From NCBI GenBank assembly GCA_040757055.1, contig JBFLXY010000007.1, forward strand, positions 85,530-149,529: DNA of 64,000 bases, written 5' to 3'. Below the pieces are notes generated by a model. The model was not told the DNA's origin. It saw only the letters and a list, made by a program, of their open reading frames with translations, and searched no databases. Origin of the DNA: JAJZRJ01 sp040757055. GTDB lineage: Bacteria > Desulfobacterota > Desulfobulbia > Desulfobulbales > Desulfurivibrionaceae. The position numbers and the translations under genes are program-made. Shown here piece by piece: positions 15,612 through 24,119 of this stretch (within the stretch, counting starts at the first letter, position 1; every line of letters begins with the position of its first letter).

Positions 15612-18383
15612 ATGCGGCTGCGGCTGAAAATTCTCATCGGCCTGATTCCCCTGCTGGTGGTGCCGCTGCTCCTGGTCGGGTGGCTGGCCTATGGCCAGTT
15701 GCGCGAACAGACCCAGGCGACGGCGCTGCGGCAGTCGGATGTGCTGATGACCCAGGTTGCGACCGGCGTGCAGAGCTACCTGCGAGGCGTGGAGGCCGAC
15801 CTCACCCTTTTCGCCGATTCCGATCTCCTGCGCAACTACCTTGCGGTGGAAGACGCCGCCACCAGGTATGAAATCTTCCAGACCCCGCTCCTCTCCCAGT
15901 TCGGCACATATATGGCAGTCCATCCCGAGTACTACGAGATCCGGGTGCTGCTGCCGGACGGTTCCGAGGATGCCCGGCTGGCGGCGGCAGGAAGCGCCAG
16001 GGCCCGGAGCAACGAGAGCGGGTCTGCCTGGTTTCAGGAGCTGTCGCGCTCCGCCACCGCGAACCATGCCTGTTTCGTGACCAATCCCGACAACAACGAA
16101 CCGGCCCTGCTCTATGCCCGCAAAGTCGGGACGCCGACCGCGCTCAAGGGATATCTGGTGCTGACCGTGCGGCTCGATTTTCTCCGCGAGCAACTGCGCG
16201 AAGGCCTTGCCGGAGACGGCAAGGGGCTGCTCTTTTTTGTCGACCACAGCGGCCGCATCCTCATGCATCCGGACGGCAAGAGGATCGGGCAGCCTCTGCC
16301 GCCGAAGCTCTGCGCCGAGCTGGTGTGCAGCGGCAGCAGCAAACGGGTGCTGAGCCGCGAACTGGACGAGCCCTCGTTCGTCAAGGCCCATCGGATCAGC
16401 GACAACCTGTGGGTATTGATGGCGCTGCCCCAGGCCCAACTGCTGGCCGCCTCCCGCCTCGTGGGCATGCAGGTGCTCACGGTCACCCTGGTCACCGTGG
16501 TGGTCATGGCCCTGGTGCTGGTCAATGGCCTGCAGCGCCTCTTCATGCGGCCCATCGAACGGCTGGTGGCAGCCACCGGCGAAGTGGGGCGCGGCAACCT
16601 GGGAGTGCGTCTGGAAGGCAGGGGCAGCGACGAGATGGACACCGTCTTCACCACCTTCAACGCCATGGTGGCGGAACTGGAGGCGTCGCAGGCGCAGTTG
16701 CTGGCGCACCAGGAGGAACTGGAAGGCAAGGTGCGGGAGCGCACGGAGCATCTGCAGGCGGCGATCAAGAGCCTGGAGGAGGCGCGGCAGGCGGCGGAGG
16801 CGGCCAACCGGCTCAAGAGCGAATTCCTGGCCAACATGAGCCATGAGATCCGCACACCGATGAACGGGGTGCTCGGCATGGCGCAACTGCTGCTCAGCAC
16901 CGACCTCGACCGGGAACAGCGCGAATACGCCGAAACCGTCTATACCTCCGCCGAGTCGCTGCTGGCCATCATCAACGAGATTCTCGATTTCTCCAAGATC
17001 GAGGCGGGCAAGCTGGAACTGGAATGCATCGACGTGGATCTCCGGGAACTGGTGGAGGAGGTGGTGGACATCTTCGCCCCCCAGGCCCACGGCAAGGGGC
17101 TGGAGATCGCTTCCTACGTGGCTGCCGACGTGCCGGCGGTGGTCCAGGGCGACCCGGTGCGGGTGCGGCAGATCATCACCAATCTGCTGGGCAACGCCCT
17201 CAAGTTCACTCACCAGGGCGAGATCACCATCCAGGTCCAGCGGACGGCAGCGGGCAGGGAGACCGCCGGCGCGACGGGCCTCCGCTTCGCCATCACCGAT
17301 ACCGGCATCGGTATCCCTGCCGAGGCCGTCGGCCGCCTTTTCCAGTCCTTCACCCAGATCGACGGCTCCTATTCGCGCAGGTATGGCGGCACCGGCCTCG
17401 GGCTGGCGATCTCCAAGCAGCTGGTCGAGATGATGGGCGGCGCCATCGGCGTACTCAGCGAGGAAGGCAGGGGAAGTACATTCTTCTTCGAAATTCCCTT
17501 CCCGGTGACGGCCGGTGAGACAGGGAGCGTGGGGGAGCCGCTGGCCGAAAGCTTGCGGGGAAGACGGGTGCTGCTGGTGGACGACAACGAGGCGAGCCGC
17601 GGCATTCTGGCCACCATGCTGCGGGAATGGGGCATGGAGGTGGAGGAGTTCTCCGGCGCTGCCGGGGCGGAGACGCGGCTGCAGGAGGCCCAGGCCTCCG
17701 GGGTTCCTTTCGCCCTGGCCTTGATCGATGCAGACATGCCGGAAATGGATGGCTTTGCCCTCTATGAAGAGTTGCGGCGGCAGTCGCAGCCGGCCATCCC
17801 GGTGGTGCTGATGCTCAATGCCGTAGACCTGCGGGAGAAGGCTTTCTGCAGCCGGCAGCTCGAAGGGCTGGGCTGCCTGCCCAAACCGGTGCGGCGCGGA
17901 CGTTTGCTGGGGGCTCTGCTGCGGATACTGGGAGAGGCGCCCGAGGAATGCGGCCGCACCCGGAGTGCCCGCGGCACCACCATCGACGGGCTGGCCAGGC
18001 CGTTGCATATCCTGGTGGCGGAAGACAATCTGGTCAACCAGAAGCTGGCGCTGCGGATGCTGGAAAAGCGCGGCCACGTGGTGACGGTGGCTGCAAACGG
18101 CAAGGAGGCGGTGGCGGCCGTTGAACGGGGCTACTTCGACCTCATCCTCATGGATATCCAGATGCCGGACATGGACGGTTTTGCCGCCACTGCCGCCATT
18201 CGTGCCCTGGAAAAACCCAGCGGCCGGCATACGCCGATCATCGCGCTCACCGCCCACGCCCTCAAGGGGTACAGGGAGCAGTGCCTGGACGCCGGCATGG
18301 ACGGCTATTGCCCGAAGCCCATCCAGCCCGAGGTGCTTTTCGCCGTGATGGCCGAAGTGGTCGGGGAAAAGCCGGCCGCCTGA
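15612..18383 (+). CDS. Hybrid sensor histidine kinase with two receiver domains
   Basis: A 923-residue membrane kinase. TM1 is about 8-28 and a periplasmic dCache-like sensor spans about 30-280 (VDHSGRILMHPDG at 210-222). TM2 is about 285-305, HAMP about 306-360, followed by a coiled coil. HisKA has H411 (MSHEIRTPMNG), then a complete HATPase. REC1 has D706 and REC2 has D848. The layout is that of BarA/TorS-like kinases but without an Hpt domain, so a separate Hpt protein would be needed for relay. It directly follows the polyamine-type binding protein, a candidate ligand carrier. Confidence 0.93.
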   Translation: MRLRLKILIGLIPLLVVPLLLVGWLAYGQLREQTQATALRQSDVLMTQVATGVQSYLRGVEADLTLFADSDLLRNYLAVEDAATRYEIFQTPLLSQFGTYMAVHPEYYEIRVLLPDGSEDARLAAAGSARARSNESGSAWFQELSRSATANHACFVTNPDNNEPALLYARKVGTPTALKGYLVLTVRLDFLREQLREGLAGDGKGLLFFVDHSGRILMHPDGKRIGQPLPPKLCAELVCSGSSKRVLSRELDEPSFVKAHRISDNLWVLMALPQAQLLAASRLVGMQVLTVTLVTVVVMALVLVNGLQRLFMRPIERLVAATGEVGRGNLGVRLEGRGSDEMDTVFTTFNAMVAELEASQAQLLAHQEELEGKVRERTEHLQAAIKSLEEARQAAEAANRLKSEFLANMSHEIRTPMNGVLGMAQLLLSTDLDREQREYAETVYTSAESLLAIINEILDFSKIEAGKLELECIDVDLRELVEEVVDIFAPQAHGKGLEIASYVAADVPAVVQGDPVRVRQIITNLLGNALKFTHQGEITIQVQRTAAGRETAGATGLRFAITDTGIGIPAEAVGRLFQSFTQIDGSYSRRYGGTGLGLAISKQLVEMMGGAIGVLSEEGRGSTFFFEIPFPVTAGETGSVGEPLAESLRGRRVLLVDDNEASRGILATMLREWGMEVEEFSGAAGAETRLQEAQASGVPFALALIDADMPEMDGFALYEELRRQSQPAIPVVLMLNAVDLREKAFCSRQLEGLGCLPKPVRRGRLLGALLRILGEAPEECGRTRSARGTTIDGLARPLHILVAEDNLVNQKLALRMLEKRGHVVTVAANGKEAVAAVERGYFDLILMDIQMPDMDGFAATAAIRALEKPSGRHTPIIALTAHALKGYREQCLDAGMDGYCPKPIQPEVLFAVMAEVVGEKPAA

Positions 18384-18504
18384 AGGGGGATTCCGGGTCA
18401 GGTCGGCGCCCGCCGCCGGGCCCGCGTCGCGGGTTCCGCGCAGGGGAGCATCGTTCCGGTGCGGCCCTGCCTCCTCCCTTTTGCCGGGGGATCATTTTTC
18501 GTGG

Positions 18505-18533
18505 TTGTGTTATCGGCCGCCGCCATTTATGAT
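18505..18533 (+). promoter_or_regulatory. Candidate promoter for rsfS-gpmI
   Basis: TTGTGT (18505-18510) and TATGAT (18528-18533) are 17 bases apart, about 37 bases before the rsfS start. The preceding part of the 186-base gap is GC-rich and holds nothing else I can support. Confidence 0.4.
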
Positions 18534-18569
18534 GGCCTCCTCGTTTTCACGAAGGAACAGGGAACTGCC

Positions 18570-18971
18570 ATGAAGAAAATCGACAAGAAGCTTGCCGCCC
18601 TGCCGAGCCTCGAACTGGCCCGGATCGCGGCCCGGGCGGCCATCGACAAGAAAGCGGAGAATCTTGTCATCCTCGATGTGGAGGGACTGGCCTCCTTCAC
18701 CGACTGCTTCGTCATCATGAGTGGCCGCTCCACCCGCCACGTGCAGGGGTTGGCTCAAGCGGTGGATGAGGCCCTGGCCAGCAAGCGGCTCAAGTCCACC
18801 AGTGCCGAGGGGTTGCACGAGGGGCACTGGGTGCTGCTCGATTACGGCGAGATCGTGGTGCACATCTTCTACAGCGATACCAGGGAGTTTTACGATCTGG
18901 AGGGGTTGTGGCACGACGCCCCGCGGGTACCGCTGCCGGAGACCCCGGCAACCAAGCCGGGAGAGGACTAG
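18570..18971 (+). CDS. rsfS: Ribosomal silencing factor RsfS
   Basis: A 133-residue RsfS/YbeB/Iojap protein that binds ribosomal protein L14 and blocks subunit joining when nutrients are scarce. Motifs include KAENLVILDVEGL, FTDCFVIMSGRSxRHVQ, and GLHEGHWVLLDYGEIVVHIFYSDTREFYDLEGLW. Start 18570 (MKKIDKK) is chosen because upstream codons are not family-like and AGGGA lies about eight bases before it. It is often linked to nadD or gpmI; here gpmI follows by two bases. Confidence 0.95.
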   Translation: MKKIDKKLAALPSLELARIAARAAIDKKAENLVILDVEGLASFTDCFVIMSGRSTRHVQGLAQAVDEALASKRLKSTSAEGLHEGHWVLLDYGEIVVHIFYSDTREFYDLEGLWHDAPRVPLPETPATKPGED

Positions 18972-18973
18972 CC

Positions 18974-20536
18974 ATGACGACCGCCACCACTCCGGTGTTG
19001 CTGGCCATCCTCGATGGCTGGGGCTACGGCGAGCCATCGGCGACCAACGCCATTCACCTGGCCAACACCCCGAACATGGACCGCTGGCAGCGGGAATACC
19101 CCTTTACCACCCTGATTGCCCACAACGGCGCCGTCGGCCTGCCCGAGGGGCAGATGGGCAACTCCGAGGTCGGGCACCTCAACATCGGTGCCGGCCGTAT
19201 CGTCTATCAGGATTTCACCCGCATCAACCGCGAGATCGTCACCGGCAGCTTCAGGCAGAATCCGGTGCTCTCCGCCGCCATGGGCAAGGTGGCCGCTGCG
19301 GGCGGCAGCCTTCACCTGCTGGGGCTCGTTTCCGACGGCGGGGTGCACAGCCATATCAACCACCTGGTCGCCCTGCTGGAGATGGCGGCCGGCATCGGGC
19401 TGCGCGAGGTTTTTGTGCACGCCTTCATGGATGGCCGCGACACGCCGCCCAAGAGCGGGGCCGGTTACATGGCCCAGTTGCAGGAGGCCATGGACCGGAT
19501 TGGGACAGGACGGGTTGCCACGGTCTGCGGCCGCTACTACGCCATGGATCGCGACAACCGCTGGGGCCGGGTGCGGCTGGCATGGGAGGCCCTGGTGGAC
19601 GGGACGGCCGAGTTCACGGCCACCGGACCGGTGGCGGCGGTGGAGGCGGCCTATGGCCGGGGCGAGACCGACGAATTCATCAAGCCGACGGTCATTGCCG
19701 GAAACGGCCGGCCGCTGGCCACCATAGACGACCATGACGTGGTGATCTTTTTCAATTTCCGGGCCGATCGCGCCCGCCAGCTCACCCATGCCCTGACCGA
19801 TGCGGCGTTCAACGAATTCCCCTGCCGCCGGCGGCCGCAGCTGGCCGAGCTGGTCACCTTTACCAGCTACGACAAGCATTTTGACCTGCCGGTGGCCTTT
19901 CCGCCCCAGTCGCTGACCCGCATCCTCGGCGAGGAGATCAGCCGTCACGGCTTGCGGCAGCTGCGCATCGCGGAGACGGAAAAATACGCCCACGTCACCT
20001 ACTTTTTCAACGGCGGCCGCGAAGATCCCCTTCCCTTGGAGGACAGGGTGTTGATCCCCTCGCCCAAAGAGGTGGCCACCTACGACCAGAAACCGGAGAT
20101 GAGCGCCTTTGCCGTGACCGAGGAACTGCTCGGCCTGCTGGAGGGCAACCCCTATGGCCTGGTGGTGTTGAACTTCGCCAACGGCGACATGGTGGGCCAC
20201 AGCGGGAACCTGGCCGCGGCAATCAAGGCGTGCGAGGCGGTGGACCAGTGCCTGGGGCGGATCGTGGAAAAGTTCACCGCCCAGGGCGGGGTGGTGCTCA
20301 TCACCGCCGACCACGGCAATGCCGAGATCATGGTCGATCCGGTCACCGGCGGCCCCTTTACCGCCCACTCCTCCAATCCGGTACCCTTTCTCATGGTGGG
20401 CAATGGAGTGCAGGGATGGAGGCTGCGAGATGACGGCACCCTGACCAACATCGCGCCCACCATCCTCGACCTCATGGGGCTGCCGGTCCCGGCGGAGATG
20501 GAGAGCAGGAGCCTGCTGGTGAAGGGTGAGGTGTAA
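18974..20536 (+). CDS. gpmI: 2,3-bisphosphoglycerate-independent phosphoglycerate mutase
   Basis: A 520-residue alkaline-phosphatase-superfamily enzyme of glycolysis/gluconeogenesis converting 3- to 2-phosphoglycerate using two Mn2+ ions. Motifs are LAILDGWGYG (metal Asp), GQMGNSEVGHLNIGAGR (nucleophile Ser), VSDGGVHSH, HAFMDGRDTPP, NFRADRARQ and the late TADHGNAE metal site. Length is normal. The C-terminal end and stop codon fall inside a degenerate seven-base repeat tract described separately. Confidence 0.97.
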   Translation: MTTATTPVLLAILDGWGYGEPSATNAIHLANTPNMDRWQREYPFTTLIAHNGAVGLPEGQMGNSEVGHLNIGAGRIVYQDFTRINREIVTGSFRQNPVLSAAMGKVAAAGGSLHLLGLVSDGGVHSHINHLVALLEMAAGIGLREVFVHAFMDGRDTPPKSGAGYMAQLQEAMDRIGTGRVATVCGRYYAMDRDNRWGRVRLAWEALVDGTAEFTATGPVAAVEAAYGRGETDEFIKPTVIAGNGRPLATIDDHDVVIFFNFRADRARQLTHALTDAAFNEFPCRRRPQLAELVTFTSYDKHFDLPVAFPPQSLTRILGEEISRHGLRQLRIAETEKYAHVTYFFNGGREDPLPLEDRVLIPSPKEVATYDQKPEMSAFAVTEELLGLLEGNPYGLVVLNFANGDMVGHSGNLAAAIKACEAVDQCLGRIVEKFTAQGGVVLITADHGNAEIMVDPVTGGPFTAHSSNPVPFLMVGNGVQGWRLRDDGTLTNIAPTILDLMGLPVPAEMESRSLLVKGEV

Positions 20537-20585
20537 GGAGTGAGGAGGGAACAGGCAGGACTGCGTGCTGGGTGCTGAGGACTGG
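20524..20585 (+). repeat. Degenerate heptanucleotide repeat tract at the gpmI 3' end
   Basis: From the last gpmI codons through the stop and into the gap the sequence runs with period seven: GGGTGAG, GTGTAAG, GAGTGAG, GAGGGAA, then, after a six-base break, GGACTGC, GTGCTGG, GTGCTGA, GGACTGG. The unit drifts but the register holds in the two halves. Function is unknown. Confidence 0.55.
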
Positions 20586-20643
20586 GTAAAAAAACAGGGA
20601 ACCGAATCCCGATGAATCTGAGCGAAGACGGAAAACCGAAGAA

Positions 20644-22035
20644 ATGAAATACATCAGCACCCGCGGCCAGATTGCGCCGATTCCCTTTACCGAAGCCGTC
20701 ATGATGGGCCTGGCCACCGACGGCGGCCTGTTGCTGCCCGAGAAGCTGCCCACCGTGGATGGCGCCACTGTGGATGCCTGGCGCCAGCTTTTCTACCCGG
20801 ATCTCGCCTGCGCGGTGCTCTCGCTCTTTATCGACGACATCCCGCCGGCGGACCTCAAGGAACTGGTCCGCCGCTCCTACAGCACCTTCGACCACCCTGA
20901 GGTGACGCCGCTCAATCAGCAGGGCGACTGCCACATCCTCGAACTCTTCCACGGCCCGACCCTCGCCTTCAAGGACGTGGCCCTGCAGCTTCTGGGCAAC
21001 CTCTTCGAGTACTTGCTCAGGAGATCGGGCGGCCGCATGAACATCCTGGGCGCCACCTCGGGCGATACCGGCAGCGCCGCCATCTACGGGGTGCGGGGCA
21101 AGGAGCGGATCAACATCTTCATCCTCCATCCGCACAAGCGGGTGAGCCCGGTCCAGGAACTGCAGATGACCACGGTGACCGACGCCAACGTCTTCAACAT
21201 CGCGGTGCGCGGTACCTTTGACGACGGCCAGGCCATCGTCAAGCAGATCTTCAACGACATCCCCTTCAAGGAGAAGCACCAGCTCGGGGCCATCAACTCC
21301 ATCAACTGGGCGCGGATCGTGGCCCAGGTGGTCTATTACGTCTACGCGGCGCTCAAGCTCACCGGCGAAGGCCGGGCAGCCACGGTGGACTTTGCCGTGC
21401 CCACAGGCAACTTCGGCGACATCTTTGCCGGTTTTGTGGCGCGGCACCTCATGCCCAAGGAGATCGGCCAACTGATCCTCGCCACCAACGAGAACAACCT
21501 CCTCACCCGTTTCGTGCTGCACGGCGATTATTCGGTGGGAAAAGTGGCGGCGACCAGCTCGCCCTCCATGGACATCCAGGTGGCGAGCAACTTCGAGCGT
21601 TATCTCTACTATCTCAACAACGAGGATGCGGAGCGGACCAGGTCGGATATGGAGCGGTTCGCCGCCTCGGGTTCGCTGCAGTTCGACGCGGCAGCGCAGC
21701 AACGCATCCGGGCGGATTTTGCCTCGCGAAGCGCCAGCGAGGCGGAGACCATCGCCACCATCCGCGATTTCCATCAGGCTACCGGCTATGTCCTTGACCC
21801 GCACACGGCGGTGGGGGTCCATGCCGGAGGTGCCTGCCGCCGTGAGAGAGTGCCGCTGGTCTGCCTGGCCACGGCCCACCCGGCCAAATTCGGGGAGGCG
21901 GTCACCCGGGCCATCGGCCGCGGACCGGAGATGCCCGCAAGCCTCGCGAACCTGGCAGGCAAACCCGCGCGCTGCGAGGTGCTCGACGCCGATACCGCCA
22001 CCGTCAAGGCATTCGTCGAGTCCCACGCCCTCTAG
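20644..22035 (+). CDS. thrC: Threonine synthase
   Basis: A 463-residue PLP enzyme converting O-phosphohomoserine to threonine. The N-terminus YISTRG…ATDGGLLLPE is typical of the long (class II, E. coli/yeast-like) ThrC. The PLP lysine is in HGPTLAFKDVALQ near residue 109, and the phosphate-binding GATSGDTGSAA block is at about 138. VPTGNFGDIFAG near 254 is also conserved. The upstream 107 bases hold a heptad repeat tract, so a separate promoter is not obvious. Confidence 0.97.
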   Translation: MKYISTRGQIAPIPFTEAVMMGLATDGGLLLPEKLPTVDGATVDAWRQLFYPDLACAVLSLFIDDIPPADLKELVRRSYSTFDHPEVTPLNQQGDCHILELFHGPTLAFKDVALQLLGNLFEYLLRRSGGRMNILGATSGDTGSAAIYGVRGKERINIFILHPHKRVSPVQELQMTTVTDANVFNIAVRGTFDDGQAIVKQIFNDIPFKEKHQLGAINSINWARIVAQVVYYVYAALKLTGEGRAATVDFAVPTGNFGDIFAGFVARHLMPKEIGQLILATNENNLLTRFVLHGDYSVGKVAATSSPSMDIQVASNFERYLYYLNNEDAERTRSDMERFAASGSLQFDAAAQQRIRADFASRSASEAETIATIRDFHQATGYVLDPHTAVGVHAGGACRRERVPLVCLATAHPAKFGEAVTRAIGRGPEMPASLANLAGKPARCEVLDADTATVKAFVESHAL

Positions 22036-22130
22036 CCAGGTTTCCATCACCTGCTTCCCTTTTCGCTGGCCATCCGCTCCGGGTTGGTGATACGCTAAAG
22101 TGGCAGCGAGTGAATGGGGGTCCGGAAACG

Positions 22131-23198
22131 ATGCAGATCGACGAACGTCTTGCCTTTCTCGGAAACATCGACCTTTTTTCCTCCTTCTCCAAGGAGGATC
22201 TCAGCGAATTCGCCGCCAAGATCGACGAGATCAGCCTTGCCGAGGGCGAGCTGCTCTTCCGCGAGGGCGATGCGGGTTACGACATGTACATCCTGGTCTC
22301 GGGCCGGCTCAAGGTCTTCCGGGAAAGCCGCACCATCACCCTGATCGAGCCCATGGACTACGTGGGCGAGATGGCCATCATCGAGCAGAAGAACCGCTCT
22401 GCCAGCGTCCAGGCCCTGATGCCCTCGCTGCTCCTCAGGGTGACCCTGGAACTCTTCCACGAATTCTTTTCCCGCCAGCCGCCCTCCCTGGTCGCCATGA
22501 TGACCACCCTGAGCCGGCGCATCCGCCGCGACACCGAGGACATCGCCGCGGAGTGCGAAAAGGCGAACATGATGATCCACGACATGAAGAATCTGCTTTC
22601 GCCCTTCTATCTGCTGGAGGTGCTGGAGAAGAAAGTGCCCCAGGTGGCGGGCCACCGCTACGTGGAATACATGACCCTGGCCCGCGACAACCTGCTCCTC
22701 ATGATGGACGAGGCCCTGGCCAGCGCCAAGCGGCTGGAATGGCCCTCGCGCAAGGTGCCCCATTCCCTGCCCGACCTGGTGCGCGGGGTGGTGGCCTCGG
22801 AATTTGCCGCGCATCCCGATCTGGCCGGCAAGGAGCTGCGGGTGCGGGTGGAAGAGGAACTGCCCGAATTCGCGTTCAGCAGCCTCGATGTTCGCCGGGT
22901 ATTGAACAATCTCATCGTCAACGCGGCCCAGGCAAGCGGCCCCGGTGCCGCCATCGAGGTCGAGGTGGGGCGGCGCAACGGTCAGGCCATGGTGAAGGTG
23001 CGGGATCAGGGCAGGGGGATTCCCGAGAATCTGAAGGAGAAAATCTTCCAGTCCCATTTCACCACCAAGGCCAAGGGGAGCGGTCTGGGGCTCGCCTCCT
23101 GCAAATTCATCATCGAAAAGGGGCACGGCGGCATACTCTTCTTCGAGTCCAAACCCGGCGGCGGCACCACCTTTGTCTTTACCCTGCCGCTGGCCTGA
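22131..23198 (+). CDS. Cyclic-nucleotide-binding-domain histidine kinase
   Basis: A 355-residue soluble protein. Residues about 10-125 form a Crp-type cNMP-binding beta barrel (LFSSFSKEDL…GELLFREGDAGYDMYILVSGRLKVF). Next comes a HisKA-like helix pair with H in MIHDMKNLLSP near residue 155, then an HATPase with N (NNLIVNAAQ), G1 (VRDQGRGIP) and G2 (GSGLGLASCK) boxes. No receiver is adjacent. Start 22131 is preferred over GTG 22110 because sequence homology begins there; ribosome sites are weak for both. Confidence 0.85.
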   Translation: MQIDERLAFLGNIDLFSSFSKEDLSEFAAKIDEISLAEGELLFREGDAGYDMYILVSGRLKVFRESRTITLIEPMDYVGEMAIIEQKNRSASVQALMPSLLLRVTLELFHEFFSRQPPSLVAMMTTLSRRIRRDTEDIAAECEKANMMIHDMKNLLSPFYLLEVLEKKVPQVAGHRYVEYMTLARDNLLLMMDEALASAKRLEWPSRKVPHSLPDLVRGVVASEFAAHPDLAGKELRVRVEEELPEFAFSSLDVRRVLNNLIVNAAQASGPGAAIEVEVGRRNGQAMVKVRDQGRGIPENLKEKIFQSHFTTKAKGSGLGLASCKFIIEKGHGGILFFESKPGGGTTFVFTLPLA

Positions 23199-23266
23199 TT
23201 TTTCCTTTCTCCCCGAGGTGCGATCAGGTAATGTGCTCCCGTGGCGGGCAGCGCCGGGGGTAACCT

Positions 23267-24103
23267 ATGGGTGAAGGAATGGAGCGTTTTCAGGATGAGG
23301 TGGAGGCGGCGGTACGCTTTCTTGCCGCCCGCATCGGTCCGCCGCCGGAAATTGCCCTGGTGCTCGGCACCGGTCTGGGGGGACTGGCCGATCGCATCCA
23401 AGAGGCGCAGGTCATCCCCTATGCCGGAATTCCCCACTTTCCCCAGGCCACCGTGGCAAGCCACGCCGGCAACCTCATCGTCGGCACCTTGGGCGGCAAG
23501 CGGGTGGCGGCGCTCCAGGGGCGTTTTCATTTCTACGAAGGCTACTCCACCCGCCTTCTCACCTTGCCGGTGCGGGTGCTGGCCCTGCTCGGCGCCAGGA
23601 TGCTCATCGTCTCCAACGCCGCCGGCGGCCTCAATCCGGCTTTCGCCCCCGGCACCATCATGTGCCTTCGTGACCACATCAACCTGATTCCCGACAATCC
23701 CCTGCGCGGGCCGAACATCGAGGCCTGGGGGCCGCGCTTCCCCGACCTCTCCGCGCCTTACGACCAGGCGCTCATTGCTGCCATGCTTCGCTGTGCCGCA
23801 CGGCGCAACATTCCCAACGTGACCAGCGGCGTCTATGTGGCCATCCCCGGCCCCAGCCTTGAAACCCCGGCCGAGACCAGATATCTCCGCCAGATCGGGG
23901 CGGACGCGGTGGGGATGTCCACGGTGCCCGAGGTGATCGTCGCCATTCATGCCGGGCTCCGGGTGCTCGGGGTTTCGGTGGTCTCCAATGTCAACGACCC
24001 GGACAACTTCAAGCCCATCCTGATCGACGAGATCATCAGCGAAACCGAGCGTTGCGGTGCGCGCCTTCAGGAGTTGCTGGTGGCCTTTCTTCAGGAAATC
24101 TGA
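23267..24103 (+). CDS. punA: Purine nucleoside phosphorylase
   Basis: A 278-residue trimeric-type PNP splitting inosine/guanosine with phosphate. Motifs are LVLGTGLGGLAD (phosphate loop; the family usually has GSGLG), SHAGNLIVGTLGG, LQGRFHFYEGY, SNAAGGLNP and the MSTVPEVIVA block, ending with VSNVND near residue 245. GGGGG lies seven bases before the ATG. It precedes an MTA/SAH deaminase by 16 bases, so the pair probably salvages purine nucleosides from methylthioadenosine or adenosylhomocysteine (inference). An ATG at 23279 is an alternative start. Confidence 0.93.
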   Translation: MGEGMERFQDEVEAAVRFLAARIGPPPEIALVLGTGLGGLADRIQEAQVIPYAGIPHFPQATVASHAGNLIVGTLGGKRVAALQGRFHFYEGYSTRLLTLPVRVLALLGARMLIVSNAAGGLNPAFAPGTIMCLRDHINLIPDNPLRGPNIEAWGPRFPDLSAPYDQALIAAMLRCAARRNIPNVTSGVYVAIPGPSLETPAETRYLRQIGADAVGMSTVPEVIVAIHAGLRVLGVSVVSNVNDPDNFKPILIDEIISETERCGARLQELLVAFLQEI

Positions 24104-24119
24104 TGCAGGACCAAGGACA

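Noticed and set aside
15072..18257. A 1061-residue minus-strand open frame opposite the hybrid kinase
   Set aside because: It covers a gene with clear kinase and receiver domains and shows no domain of its own.
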